DNA of 64,000 nt, from NCBI RefSeq assembly GCF_006539505.1, contig NZ_BJND01000044.1, positions 30,829 through 94,828 of the forward strand, in the 5' to 3' direction. A model generated the notes under the pieces. The model did no database searches. It was not told where the DNA came from and was given only the letters and a program-made list of their open reading frames with translations. Numbering within the stretch: position 1 is the first letter of the stretch; each line of letters opens with the position of its first letter. The stretch comes from Streptomyces spinoverrucosus. Its GTDB lineage: Bacteria; Actinomycetota; Actinomycetes; Streptomycetales; Streptomycetaceae. The position numbers were made by a program, and so were the translations under genes. Positions 24,655-33,734 of this stretch are shown here, in pieces.

Positions 24655-25697
24655 CAAGCCACCTCCTTGCGAGGTGCCGTACCGGCCACCACACCCAGCA
24701 GCCCCTCGGAGTCCACCACCCCCAGGCAGCGCCCGGCGTCCACCACCCGCACCGGTCCCCCGTTGCGCGCCACCGCTTCGATGGCCTCGGACACCGTCGC
24801 CGCCGGGGCCACCGCCGGTCCGGCCCCCGCCTCCTCCGCGGACGCGGGCCGCATGGCGGTTCGGACGGTCATGACCTGTTCGCGGGGGACGTCGCGGACG
24901 AACTCGCGGACGTAGTCGTCGGCCGGGGAGCCGACGATCTCCTCGGGAGTGCCGAGCTGGACGATCCGGCCGTCGCGCATCAGGGCGATCCGGTCACCGA
25001 GCTTCAGTGCCTCGTTCAGGTCGTGGGTGATGAAGACCATGGTGCGGCCCTCGTCGCGGTGCAGCCGGACGACCTCCTCCTGCATCTCCCGCCGGATCAG
25101 CGGGTCGAGGGCGCTGAACGGCTCGTCGAACAGCAGTACCTCCGGGTCGACGGCCAGCGCACGCGCCAGCCCCACCCGCTGCTGCTGTCCGCCCGACAGC
25201 TGGCCGGGCCTGCGCTGCTCCAGGCCCGTCAGGCCCACCTTGGCGACGACCTCCGCCGCCTTCTCGCGCCGCTCGGCCCTGCCCACGCCCTGGATCTCCA
25301 GGCCGTACGCCACGTTGTCGAGGACCGTGCGGTGCGGGAGCAGGCCGAAGTGCTGGAAGACCATCGCGGCGCGATGGCGGCGCAGTTCGCGCAGCCGCGC
25401 CTTGTCCATGGCGCGGACGTCCTCGCCGTCGATGGCGATGGTCCCGGCCGTCGGTTCGATCAGCCGGGTCAGACAGCGCACCAGCGTGGACTTGCCGGAG
25501 CCGGACAGGCCCATGACGACGAAGACCTCACCTTTGCGCACGCCGAAGGAGACGTCCCGGACGGCGGCGGTGCAGCCGGTGCGGGTGCGCAGCTCGGCGG
25601 CGGGCAGGGCGGTCAGCTCCGGGTCGGCGGGGACGCGGTCGGCCTTGGGGCCGAACACCTTCCACAGGCCGTCCACCGAAAAGACGGGGGTACTCAT
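24654..25697 (-). CDS. opuAA: Glycine betaine ABC transporter ATP-binding protein (OpuAA/ProV type)
   Basis: 347 residues. Walker A GLSGSGKST, Q-loop VFQHFGLLPHRTV, signature LSGGQQQRVGLARAL and Walker B VLLFDEPFSALDPL are all intact. The N-terminal region before Walker A (VDGLWKVFGPKADRVPADPE) is typical of quaternary-amine ATPases. A C-terminal region (about 265-347) ending in PVRVVDAGRCLGVVDSEGLL looks like a CBS-type regulatory module, which in OpuA responds to ionic strength. It powers betaine uptake. Both ends overlap neighbouring genes by 1-4 nt, so the operon is tightly coupled. Confidence 0.95.
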   Translation of the reverse strand: MSTPVFSVDGLWKVFGPKADRVPADPELTALPAAELRTRTGCTAAVRDVSFGVRKGEVFVVMGLSGSGKSTLVRCLTRLIEPTAGTIAIDGEDVRAMDKARLRELRRHRAAMVFQHFGLLPHRTVLDNVAYGLEIQGVGRAERREKAAEVVAKVGLTGLEQRRPGQLSGGQQQRVGLARALAVDPEVLLFDEPFSALDPLIRREMQEEVVRLHRDEGRTMVFITHDLNEALKLGDRIALMRDGRIVQLGTPEEIVGSPADDYVREFVRDVPREQVMTVRTAMRPASAEEAGAGPAVAPAATVSEAIEAVARNGGPVRVVDAGRCLGVVDSEGLLGVVAGTAPRKEVA

Positions 25698-27226
25698 CAC
25701 GCACCACCCCCGATCAGCTCCACGGCCCGTTCCCCGACCATCAGCACCCCGATCATCGGGTTCACCGCGGTCATCGTCGGGAACACCGACGCGTCCGCGA
25801 TCCGGATGCCGTCCAGGCCACGGATCCGCAACTCCGGGTCGACGACCGCAAGTTCGTCGGTGGCGGCGCCCATCCGGCAGGTACCCGCCGGGTGGTACAC
25901 GGTGTGCGCGACCTTGCGGGCGTACTCGCTGAGCGCCTCGTCGCTGGTGATGTCCGGGCCGGGGCACACCTCCCGCTTCAGCCAGCCCGCCAGCGGCTCG
26001 CTCTTGGCGATCTCGCGGGCGATGCGGATGCCGTCGACGAGGGTGCGGCCGTCGTAGTCGTCCTCGTCGGTGAAGTAGCGGAAGTCGAGCGCGGGCTTCT
26101 CGGCCGGGTCGGCGCTGGTGAGGTACAGCCGTCCCCGGCTCTTCGGCTTGGGGATGTTCGGGGTCATCGAGACGCCGTGCGGGGGCCGTTCGTAGCCCAG
26201 GCGCTCCGGGTTGTCCGTGAACGGGATCTGGTAGAAGTGGAACATCAGGTCGGGGCCCGCGTGTTCGGGGTCGCGGCGCACGAACAGACCGGCGTCGGAG
26301 TCCATCGCGGAGTTCTCCGGGATGGGCCCGTGGGTCTCCCAGACGATCACCGACTCGGGGTGGTCGAGCAGGTTCTCGCCGACGCCGGGCAGATCGTGGA
26401 CCACCGGTATGCCGAGCCCCGCGAGATCCTCCTTCGGACCGATGCCGGAATGCAGCAGCAGCCGGGGCGAGTCGACCGCGCCCGCGCACAGCACGACCTC
26501 GTTGCGGGCGCGCACGAGGATCTCCTCGCCGTCCTTGCTGCGCACATGGACGCCCTCGGCGCGGGTGCCGTTCAGCTCCAGCTTGTACGCCCAGGTCTCC
26601 AGCAGGAGCGTCAGGTTGGGCCGCTCGTCCATCACCGTGTGGAGGTAGGCCACGGAGGCCGAGGAACGCTTGTTGTTCTCGGGGTGGTAGGCGAGGTCGA
26701 AGAAGCCGACGCCCTCGGTGAACGGCTTCTTGTTGAAGCCCTCCACGCGCGGCACGCCCAGGGCGGTCCGGGCGGCGTCGACGAAGTCGCGGGCGATGGC
26801 GTTCCGGTCCTTCTCGTCGACCGGGACGATGTTGTTCAGCAGCCGGGCGTAGTAGGCCTCCATCTGCACCGCGCCCCAGCCCTTGGCCCCGGCCGCCTCC
26901 CACTCGTCCCAGTCGGACGGCAGCGGCTTGAAGGCGATGAGGGTGTTGTGGGAGGAGCAGCCGCCGAGGACGCGGGCGCGGCTGTGCCGGATGTGGGAGT
27001 TGCCGCGTGGCTGCTCGGTGGTGGGGTAGTCGTAGTCGAGTTCGCCGCCGAGCAGGCCCATCCAGCGGCGCAGGGTGAGGACGTCCTCGCGGTCCACGTC
27101 GCTGGGGCCGCCCTCGATGACGGCGACGGTGACGTCGGGGTTCTCGGTGAGGCGGGAGGCGATGACGGAGCCGGCGGTGCCGCCGCCGATGACGACGTAG
27201 TCGTAGGTATGGGTGGTCTCGGGCAT
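25697..27226 (-). CDS. betA: GMC-family oxidoreductase, probable choline dehydrogenase
   Basis: 509 residues. The FAD-binding start is YDYVVIGGGTAGSVIASRLT. GMC signatures include HSRARVLGGCSSHN and LCAGAVDSPRLLLHSGIGP, and the C-terminal catalytic region contains HTVYHPAGTCRMG and RIADASVFPTMTAVNPMI. It probably oxidises choline to betaine aldehyde. This is supported by the aldehyde dehydrogenase gene just upstream and the betaine importer genes downstream, in one operon. Other alcohols remain possible because GMC enzymes are diverse. Confidence 0.9.
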   Translation of the reverse strand: MPETTHTYDYVVIGGGTAGSVIASRLTENPDVTVAVIEGGPSDVDREDVLTLRRWMGLLGGELDYDYPTTEQPRGNSHIRHSRARVLGGCSSHNTLIAFKPLPSDWDEWEAAGAKGWGAVQMEAYYARLLNNIVPVDEKDRNAIARDFVDAARTALGVPRVEGFNKKPFTEGVGFFDLAYHPENNKRSSASVAYLHTVMDERPNLTLLLETWAYKLELNGTRAEGVHVRSKDGEEILVRARNEVVLCAGAVDSPRLLLHSGIGPKEDLAGLGIPVVHDLPGVGENLLDHPESVIVWETHGPIPENSAMDSDAGLFVRRDPEHAGPDLMFHFYQIPFTDNPERLGYERPPHGVSMTPNIPKPKSRGRLYLTSADPAEKPALDFRYFTDEDDYDGRTLVDGIRIAREIAKSEPLAGWLKREVCPGPDITSDEALSEYARKVAHTVYHPAGTCRMGAATDELAVVDPELRIRGLDGIRIADASVFPTMTAVNPMIGVLMVGERAVELIGGGA

Positions 27227-27273
27227 GGGGGGTTACTCCAGGTGAAGGGTGGTTCTTACGGGCTGCCGGGGCC

Positions 27274-28782
27274 TCAGCCCGCGAACCAGCGCACCGGCTT
27301 CGGCGCGAGGTTCTGGTAGATGTGCTTGGTCTCGCGGTACTCGGCGAGCCCGGCCGGGCCGAGTTCGCGGCCGACTCCGCTCTTGCCGAAGCCGCCCCAC
27401 TCCGCCTGCGGGAGGTAGGGGTGGAAGTCGTTGATCCAGACGGTGCCGTGCCGCAGCCGCCCCGCGACCCGGCGGGCCCGCCCCGCGTCGGCGGTCCAGA
27501 CGGCACCGGCCAGCCCGTACTCGGTGTCGTTGGCGAGCGCCACGGCCTCGTCCTCGGTACGGAAGGTCTCCACCGTCAGGACGGGCCCGAAGACCTCTTC
27601 GCGTACGACCCTCATCTCGCGGTGGCACTGGTCGAGCACCGTCGGCTCGTAGAAGTAGCCGTTCGCGGGGCGCTCCGGGGCGGGCTCGGGACGCTTGCCG
27701 CCGCAGCGCGGCACCGCCCCTTCGGCCAGCGCGGAGGCGACGTACGACTCGACCTTGGCGCGCTGCTGCTCGGAGACGAGCGGGCCGCACTCGACGCCGT
27801 CGGCCGTCCCGCGGCCGAGGCGGATACGAGAGGCCCGGCGCGCGAGTTCGGCGACGAACCGCTCCCTGACCGACTCCTCGACGATGAGGCGCGCGCCCGC
27901 GGAGCAGACCTGGCCGCTGTGGATGAAGGCGGCGTTGAGGGCCTGGTCGACGGCGGTATCGAAGGCCTCGTCGGTGGCGCAGGCGTCGGCGAAGACGACG
28001 TTGGGGTTCTTGCCGCCGAGTTCGAGGGCGACCTTCTTGACGGTGGGCGCGGCGGCCGCGGCCACCTTCGTGCCGCTGACCAGGCCGCCGGTGAAGGAGA
28101 CCAGGTCGACGTCGGGGTGCTCGGCGAGGCGGGCGCCGACCGTGTGGCCGGGGCCGGTGACGATGTTGGCGACCCCGGCGGGCAGCCCGGCCTCGACGAG
28201 CAGGTCGATCAGGGCGATGGTGGTCATCGGCGTGATCTCGCTCGGCTTGACCACGAAGGTGTTCCCGGCGGCGAGCGCGGGCGCGATCTTCCAGCTGGCC
28301 TGGAGCAGGGGGTAGTTCCACGGCGTGATCAGCGCGCAGACGCCGACGGGCTCGTGGACGACGACGCTGTGGATGTCGGGCGAGCCCGCGTCGACGACCC
28401 GTCCGGCCCCTTCCCCGGCCACCAGGTCGGCGAAGTAACGGAAGGCATCGGCCACGCAGTCGATGTCGACGCGGCCCTCCTCGACGGTCTTCCCGGCGTC
28501 CCGGCTCTCCAGCAGGCCGAGTGCCTCGCGGTCACGGACCAGCAGGTCGGCGACGCGGCGCAGCAGGGCGGCGCGCTCGGCGACGGGGGTGCGGGGCCAG
28601 GCGCCCTGTCCGCCGTCGAAGGCACGGTGGGCGGCCGCGACGGCCAGGTCCGTGTCCTTCTCGTCGCCCTCGGCGACCACGGCGAACGGCAGCGCGTCCG
28701 CGGGGTCGAGGATCTCGCGCGTGGCGCCGGAGACGGCGGGCCGCCACTCCCCTGCCACGTGGATCGTTTCTCTGTCCGACAT
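27274..28782 (-). CDS. betB: Aldehyde dehydrogenase, probable betaine-aldehyde dehydrogenase
   Basis: 502 residues from ATG 28782, behind GGAAGGCAAG. NAD-binding and active-site motifs are present: LITPWNYPLLQASWKIAPAL, FTGGLVSGTKVAAAA, catalytic Glu in KKVALELGGKNPNVVF, and catalytic Cys in AFIHSGQVCSAGARLIVEES. It would convert betaine aldehyde to glycine betaine using NAD(P)+. It is the first gene of the five-gene betaine operon (betB-betA-opuAA-opuAB-opuAC). The operon starts opposite a MarR-type gene whose operator lies in the shared 180-nt intergenic region. Confidence 0.92.
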   Translation of the reverse strand: MSDRETIHVAGEWRPAVSGATREILDPADALPFAVVAEGDEKDTDLAVAAAHRAFDGGQGAWPRTPVAERAALLRRVADLLVRDREALGLLESRDAGKTVEEGRVDIDCVADAFRYFADLVAGEGAGRVVDAGSPDIHSVVVHEPVGVCALITPWNYPLLQASWKIAPALAAGNTFVVKPSEITPMTTIALIDLLVEAGLPAGVANIVTGPGHTVGARLAEHPDVDLVSFTGGLVSGTKVAAAAAPTVKKVALELGGKNPNVVFADACATDEAFDTAVDQALNAAFIHSGQVCSAGARLIVEESVRERFVAELARRASRIRLGRGTADGVECGPLVSEQQRAKVESYVASALAEGAVPRCGGKRPEPAPERPANGYFYEPTVLDQCHREMRVVREEVFGPVLTVETFRTEDEAVALANDTEYGLAGAVWTADAGRARRVAGRLRHGTVWINDFHPYLPQAEWGGFGKSGVGRELGPAGLAEYRETKHIYQNLAPKPVRWFAG

Positions 28783-28938
28783 GCTCGGTACTTGCCTTCC
28801 GTTCCTGTTCAGGACCGTGAGCACCTGCCCGAGGCCGGTAACGGCATGCGAAATCGGTGACCGAAAGTGCGCCGTCTCACTGGCAATTCGGACAAACACT
28901 CCGAAAAGGCCACTCGCCCCCTATGGACCACCCGGGGT

Positions 28939-28958
28939 CCTTTGACTAAAGTCAAAGG
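28939..28958. promoter_or_regulatory. Perfect palindromic operator of the MarR-type gene
   Basis: CCTTTGACT-AA-AGTCAAAGG has 9-bp arms with no mismatch and a 2-nt centre. It ends 3 nt before the ATG of the MarR-GNAT gene and contains its ribosome site. Binding there would block translation or transcription of the regulator gene itself, and it lies in the region shared with the betaine operon. Confidence 0.75.
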
Positions 28959-28961
28959 AAT

Positions 28962-29870
28962 ATGAAGGCAGTGTCAGAACACGAGACGGTGTCGGAGCAC
29001 GTCGCGGCCTTCCGCCGCTTCAACCGCTACTTCACCCGCCGCATCGGCGCCCTCGACGACCACTACCTGGGCCAGAACCGCCCCCTCGGCGAGGCCCGTC
29101 TGCTCTTCGAGATCGGCGACGGCGCCTCGCTGCGGGAGCTGCGCGCCCGGCTCGGCCTGGACGCCGGATATCTGAGCCGGATGGCGAAGGCCCTGGAGGC
29201 GCAGGGCATGGTCCGGCTGAGCGTCCACCCCGACGACAACCGGCTGCGCAGAATCGAACTCACCCCGGCCGGACGCGTCGAGGTCAAGGAACAGAACCGC
29301 CGGGCCGACGCCCTGGTCGCCAGCCTGCTCGACGGCCTCACCCCGGCCCAGCGCGCCCGCCTCACGGAGGCCATGAGCACCACGGAACGCCTGCTGCGCC
29401 TCGCCGCCATCACCGTCGAACACGTCGACGGCGCCTCCCCGGACGCCCGCGCCACCCTCGCCGCCTACGCCGCCGAGCTGGACGAACGGTTCCCCGAAGG
29501 GTTCGACGCCGCCGATCTCGTACGCCCGGAAGAGGTGTCCGGCGACTCGGGCGCCTTCTTCGTGGCCTACGAGGCCGAACGCCCGGTCGGCTGCGGCGGG
29601 CTGCGCCGTCTCGGACCGGGCGTGGGCGAGATCAAGCACGTGTGGGTGGACCCGGACGCCCGACGGCTGGGGCTGGCCCGCCGGATCCTGACGGCGCTGG
29701 AGCGCGAGGCGATCGAGCGCGGTTTCGACGTCGTACGCCTGGACACGCACGCCGTGCTCACCGAGGCGCAGACGATGTACCGGGCGGCCGGCTACACGGA
29801 GATCCCGGCGTACGCCGAGCACGTCTACGCCGGACACTGGTTCGAGAAGCGGCTACGAGGGGCCCGCTGA
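28962..29870 (+). CDS. MarR-family regulator fused to a GNAT acetyltransferase domain
   Basis: 302 residues. An N-terminal MarR winged-helix domain (about 8-145) has SLRELRARLGLDAGYLSRMA and the wing VRLSVHPDDNRLRRIELTPAG. A C-terminal GNAT domain (about 170-300) has EIKHVWVDPDARRLGLARRI, the acetyl-CoA-binding loop, and TMYRAAGYTEIPAY. It may couple DNA binding to acetylation of a small molecule or protein. The gene is divergent from the betaine operon and carries a perfect palindrome just before its start, so it likely controls itself and possibly betB. Its end overlaps the convergent LysR gene by 18 nt. Confidence 0.92.
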   Translation: MKAVSEHETVSEHVAAFRRFNRYFTRRIGALDDHYLGQNRPLGEARLLFEIGDGASLRELRARLGLDAGYLSRMAKALEAQGMVRLSVHPDDNRLRRIELTPAGRVEVKEQNRRADALVASLLDGLTPAQRARLTEAMSTTERLLRLAAITVEHVDGASPDARATLAAYAAELDERFPEGFDAADLVRPEEVSGDSGAFFVAYEAERPVGCGGLRRLGPGVGEIKHVWVDPDARRLGLARRILTALEREAIERGFDVVRLDTHAVLTEAQTMYRAAGYTEIPAYAEHVYAGHWFEKRLRGAR

Positions 29871-30779
29871 CGCACCGGCGAGCAGCTCCCGCACGCACCC
29901 CCGCAGCCATTCGTGCGCCGGATCGGCGTCGTGGCGCGGGTGCCAGGCCAGGCCCAGGGGCAGCGGCGGCAGGTCGAGCGGCACCTCGAAGGTGACCAGG
30001 CCGAGGGCGTCCGCCAGCGGTGTGGCCAGGCCGCCGACCAGCCCGACCAGGTCGGTGTCCCGGACGACGAAGAGCGACGCGGTGAAGGCGCCGAGACTGC
30101 CCACCACCCGCCGCCGCAACCCGAGCTCGGCGAGCGCCGCGTCCACCGGTCCGTGCAGCCGCCCCCGCCGGGAGACGATCAGATGGTCGGCCGCCGTGGC
30201 GAACCGCTCGGGCGTCAGCTCCCCGGCCAGCAGCGGGTGCCCGGCCCGTACGACGCCCAGCATCCGGTCCTCGGCCAGCTGCTCCACATGCACCTCGGGC
30301 GCCACGGTGTCGATCACCCCGATCTCCAGATCGGCGGTCCCCTCACGCAGGAACGGCCCGTCCACATGCGTCTCGCTGAGGAACCGGACGCTGATGCCGG
30401 GCGCCTCCTCGGCGGCCCGGGCGAGCAGCGCCGGGGCGTGGGCGGCGGCGACCATGTCGTGACCGAGGATCGTGAAGGTCCGCCGCAGGCCGCGCAGGTC
30501 CGCGTCCCGGCCGGGCGCGAACAGGGCGCGGGCCCGCTCCACCACCGCGCTCACCTCGGCCCGTACGGCGAGCGCGTGCGGGGTCGGCACCATACGGCGG
30601 CCGGCCCGCACCAGCACCGGGTCGCCGAGCGCCTTGCGGATCCGGCCGAGGGTGCGACTCATCGCCGGTTCGGACAGATGCAGCCGCCGGGCGGCGCCCT
30701 GCACGCTCTGCTCCTCCAGCAGCACGTCGAGGGCGACCAGCAGATTCAGGTCCAGGCTCGCGGATTGCGTCACGCGCAT
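29853..30779 (-). CDS. LysR-family transcriptional regulator
   Basis: 308 residues. The N-terminal helix-turn-helix is SVQGAARRLHLSEPAMSRTL, and residues about 95-300 form the substrate-binding domain (ISVRFLSETHVDGPFLREGT, GLVGGLATPLADALGL). The start lies 26 nt from the divergent MFS gene, with a near-palindrome containing the T-N11-A-like TGCACTGGAGTGCA between them. By family habit it should control that exporter and itself. The inducer is unknown. Confidence 0.93.
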   Translation of the reverse strand: MRVTQSASLDLNLLVALDVLLEEQSVQGAARRLHLSEPAMSRTLGRIRKALGDPVLVRAGRRMVPTPHALAVRAEVSAVVERARALFAPGRDADLRGLRRTFTILGHDMVAAAHAPALLARAAEEAPGISVRFLSETHVDGPFLREGTADLEIGVIDTVAPEVHVEQLAEDRMLGVVRAGHPLLAGELTPERFATAADHLIVSRRGRLHGPVDAALAELGLRRRVVGSLGAFTASLFVVRDTDLVGLVGGLATPLADALGLVTFEVPLDLPPLPLGLAWHPRHDADPAHEWLRGCVRELLAGASAGPS

Positions 30780-30796
30780 CGATCCCTTGCAAAGGT

Positions 30797-30810
30797 TGCA
30801 CTGGAGTGCA
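30797..30810. promoter_or_regulatory. Probable LysR binding site between LysR and MFS genes
   Basis: TGCACTGGAGTGCA is a palindrome with 6-bp arms around GG, preceded by a further TTGCA at 30788. It lies in the short gap between the divergent LysR and MFS genes, where LysR-type regulators normally bind. Part of it falls inside the frame if the MFS start at 30806 is real. Confidence 0.55.
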
Positions 30811-32272
30811 GGTCACTGCCGAGCCTACGGTGACGGGGCATCCCACACCACCGTCCAGCTCCCGAGGAGGAGCCGTTCCCACGCACGCCCTGAAACGCCC
30901 GACCCTGCTCGCCCTGTGCGCCTGCGTCCTGGTCGCGCAGAGCATGGTCGCCGCCATCAACCTGCTGATCCCGCAACTGAGTTCGTCGTCCCTGCACCCC
31001 ACCCACACCGAGATCCTGTGGACGGTCGACGCCTACGTCATCGTCTTCGCCGGGCTGCTCGTCCCGGCCGGGGCGTTCGGCGACCGCCACGGCCGCAAGG
31101 GCGCCCTGCTCACCGGGCTCGCCCTGTTCGCGGCGGGCGCCGCCACCAGCGCCCTCGCGACCGGCCCCGCCCTGCTCATCACGGGCCGCGGCATCTCCGG
31201 CGCCGGGGCCGCGCTGATCACGCCGACCACGATGTCGCTCATGCTGCACCTCGCCGGTCCGGCCCGGCGGGCGCAGGCCATGGCGTCCTGGACCCTGGCG
31301 ATCGGGCTCGGCGGACTGGCCGGGAACCTCGGCGGCGGCCTGGTCGGCCAGTTCCTGTCCTGGCGGGCGCTGTTCGCCGCGATGGTGCCGCTGGCCGCGC
31401 TGCTCGCGCTGGCCGTGGCCGTCACCACCCCGCGCACCGACCGCTCCCCGCACGGCAACCAGGACCCGCTCGGCACCCTCCTGCTCACGGCGGGCCTGGT
31501 CGCCGTCCTGTTCGGCATCATCGAGGGCCCCACCTACGGCTGGACCTCACCGCGCATCCTGGCCGCCTTCGCCGCGGGCGCCCTCCTCGTGACCGCCTTC
31601 ACCGCGCACGCCCTGCGCTCCCCCGCCCCGCTGCTCGACCCGCGCATCTTCACCGCGCCCCGGCTGCGCGCCACGACCCTCGGCCTGGCCACCGGGTTCT
31701 TCGGCCTCTTCGCCCTCTTCTACGTCAACTCGCAGTACCTGCAAGGCGTCAAGGGCTACGGCGCCGCCCTCACCGGCCTCGCGATCACACCGCTCGTGGT
31801 CGGCATGTCCCTGGTGCCGAAGCTGGCGGCGCGCTGGTCGACGTACCCGCGCACGGTCATCGGCGCCGGGCTCGCCCTCATCGGCGCCGGTCTGCTCGGC
31901 GCCTCCACGGCGGACGCGGGCACGCCCTACCCGGCGTACGCCTGCTGGCTGCTGGTCATCTCGGCCGGCACCGGCCTGGCCATGCCGGCCCTCACCCTCG
32001 GCGCGGTCACCGCCCTCCCACCGCACCAGGCGGGCCTCGGCTCCGGCCTCGGCACCTCGGCCCGCGAACTCGGCGCGGCCCTCGGCGTCGCGGTCACCGG
32101 CACGGTCCTGGCCGCCCACGGCGACGTCCCCCACGGCATGGGCCCGGCACTGCGAACGGTGGGGCTGGTGGTACTGGCGGCGACGACGCTGGTCGTGCTC
32201 GGCCACCGCCCGACCGGACGCCCGTCCCCTACGACGACCACGCCCGCCCGCACCAAGGAACCGGTCGCCTAA
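30806..32272 (+). CDS. MFS drug-resistance-type transporter (DHA2-like)
   Basis: Up to 488 residues with about fourteen hydrophobic segments, as in DHA2/QacA-type exporters. Visible motifs are GLLVPAGAFGDRHGRKGAL (motif A, loop 2-3) and GRGISGAGAALITPTTMSLM; the long second half carries GLATGFFGLFALFYVNSQYL. It exports an unknown compound using the proton gradient. The start is unclear: a strong GAGGAGG at about 30863 is followed by GTTCCCACG where a GTG would be expected, so GTG 30806 or GTG 30830 is used here as a fallback. It is divergent from its presumed LysR regulator. Confidence 0.88.
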   Translation: MQVTAEPTVTGHPTPPSSSRGGAVPTHALKRPTLLALCACVLVAQSMVAAINLLIPQLSSSSLHPTHTEILWTVDAYVIVFAGLLVPAGAFGDRHGRKGALLTGLALFAAGAATSALATGPALLITGRGISGAGAALITPTTMSLMLHLAGPARRAQAMASWTLAIGLGGLAGNLGGGLVGQFLSWRALFAAMVPLAALLALAVAVTTPRTDRSPHGNQDPLGTLLLTAGLVAVLFGIIEGPTYGWTSPRILAAFAAGALLVTAFTAHALRSPAPLLDPRIFTAPRLRATTLGLATGFFGLFALFYVNSQYLQGVKGYGAALTGLAITPLVVGMSLVPKLAARWSTYPRTVIGAGLALIGAGLLGASTADAGTPYPAYACWLLVISAGTGLAMPALTLGAVTALPPHQAGLGSGLGTSARELGAALGVAVTGTVLAAHGDVPHGMGPALRTVGLVVLAATTLVVLGHRPTGRPSPTTTTPARTKEPVA

Positions 32273-32541
32273 GCGCCCTGCGCCGCCGCCGACTTGGCCA
32301 GCTGGACGGCGCTTCCGAGGCTGAGGCCGGGGGCCGCCTCGCGCAGGTGTTTGATCGCCTGGACCGAGTCGGCGGGGCCGCCGTACCCGACCGCGTCCAG
32401 CCGCAGGGCGAGGGCCAGCTCCAGGCCGGGGCGTTCCTCGGGGCTCGCGTCGGCGAGGGCACGGCGCAGGGCCTCGGTGGCGAGGTCGGCGTCGCGTACG
32501 AAGAGGACGTTGACTTCCGGGTGCTTGCTCTTTCCGAACAT
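32269..32541 (-). CDS. Small hypothetical protein, bL12 C-terminal-like
   Basis: About 90 residues starting MFGKSKHPEVNVLFVRDADL; a start nine bases upstream (MIHMFG) is also possible. The C-terminal segment SVQAIKHLREAAPGLSLGSA followed by VQLAKSA recalls the helical pattern of the ribosomal protein bL12 C-terminal domain. The middle is helical and rich in Ala/Leu. Function unknown; the resemblance is weak and structural. Its stop codon overlaps the stop of the convergent MFS gene. Confidence 0.65.
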   Translation of the reverse strand: MFGKSKHPEVNVLFVRDADLATEALRRALADASPEERPGLELALALRLDAVGYGGPADSVQAIKHLREAAPGLSLGSAVQLAKSAAAQGA

Positions 32542-32634
32542 GTGGATCATCCTCGCGGGTGATCCGCCGGGCGGGCCAGGGAGTTGAGGAGCTTCTGAGC
32601 GTCGTACGCAGAAGCCATAAGCCCGGGGAAAACG

Positions 32635-32670
32635 ACGACCCCCGGCCCGTGGCGGCGGGCCGGGGGTCGT
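32635..32670 (-). terminator. Rho-independent terminator after mdh
   Basis: A perfect 15-bp stem (32635-32649 with 32656-32670, loop TGGCGG) lies 19 nt after the mdh stop. Read on the minus strand it is followed by CGTTTTCC, a short T-run. It should end mdh transcription. Confidence 0.85.
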
Positions 32671-32688
32671 GCGGCGGGAGGCGCCGGG

Positions 32689-33678
32689 TCAGATGAGGCC
32701 GAGGCCGCGGACCGCGTCGCGCTCCTCCTCCAGCTCCTTGACGGAGGTGTCGATACGCGCGCGGGAGAAGTCGTTGATGTCCAGGCCCTGGACGATCTCG
32801 TACTTGCCGTCCTTGCAGGTGACCGGGAAGGAGGAGATCAGGCCCTCCGGGACGCCGTACGAGCCGTCGGACGGGATGCCCATGGAGACCCAGTCGCCCT
32901 CGGCGGTGCCGTTGACCCAGGAGTAGACGTGGTCGATGGCGGCGTTGGCGGCGGACGCGGCCGACGAGGCACCGCGGGCCTCGATGATGGCGGCGCCGCG
33001 CTTGGCGACGGTCGGGATGAAGTCCTCGGCCAGCCACTTCTCGTCGTTCACGACCTCGGCGGCGTTCTTGCCGGCGACCGTGGCGTGGAAGATGTCGGGG
33101 TACTGGGTGGCGGAGTGGTTGCCCCAGATCGTCAGCTTCTTGATCTCGGAGACCGGCGTGCCCGTCTTCTTCGACAGCTGGGTCAGCGCGCGGTTGTGGT
33201 CCAGCCGGGTCATCGCGGTGAAGCGCTCCGCCGGTACGTCCGGGGCGGCGGCCTGCGCGATCAGCGCGTTGGTGTTGGCCGGGTTGCCGACGACCAGGAC
33301 CTTGATGTCGTCCGCGGCGTGCGCGTTGATGGCCTGGCCCTGCGGCTTGAAGATGCCGCCGTTGGCCTCCAGCAGGTCACCGCGCTCCATGCCCTTGGTG
33401 CGCGGGCGGGCGCCGACGAGGAGGGCGACGTTGGCGCCGTCGAAGGCGACGTTCGGGTCGTCGGTGATCTCGATGCCCTGGAGCAGCGGGAACGCGCAGT
33501 CGTCCAGCTCCATCGCGGTGCCCTCGGCGGCCTTCAGCGCCGGGGTGATCTCCAGGAGGCGGAGCTTGACCGGCACGTCCGCGCCGAGCAGCTGGCCGGA
33601 GGCGATGCGGAAGAGCAGGGCGTAACCGATCTGGCCGGCCGCGCCGGTGACGGTGACGTTCACGGGAGTGCGGGTCAT
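32689..33678 (-). CDS. mdh: Malate dehydrogenase
   Basis: 329 residues, the usual length of the NAD-dependent actinobacterial enzyme. It oxidises malate to oxaloacetate in the TCA cycle. The dinucleotide-binding start is VNVTVTGAAGQIGYALLFRI. Substrate Arg residues lie in GARPRTKGMERGDLL, and the catalytic pair appears as MTRLDHNRA and IWGNHSATQYPDI. A rho-independent terminator follows the gene, and an inverted repeat lies 57 nt upstream of the start. Confidence 0.97.
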   Translation of the reverse strand: MTRTPVNVTVTGAAGQIGYALLFRIASGQLLGADVPVKLRLLEITPALKAAEGTAMELDDCAFPLLQGIEITDDPNVAFDGANVALLVGARPRTKGMERGDLLEANGGIFKPQGQAINAHAADDIKVLVVGNPANTNALIAQAAAPDVPAERFTAMTRLDHNRALTQLSKKTGTPVSEIKKLTIWGNHSATQYPDIFHATVAGKNAAEVVNDEKWLAEDFIPTVAKRGAAIIEARGASSAASAANAAIDHVYSWVNGTAEGDWVSMGIPSDGSYGVPEGLISSFPVTCKDGKYEIVQGLDINDFSRARIDTSVKELEEERDAVRGLGLI

Positions 33679-33734
33679 GGCGTTCTCCGTATGACAGCTG
33701 GCGGTGGGGCGTCCCTGCCCCGGCTTTTTTTGAT

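Noticed and set aside
25892..28860. Two long plus-strand frames opposite betA and betB
   Set aside because: They are antisense shadows of strongly conserved enzymes and lack any protein family signature.
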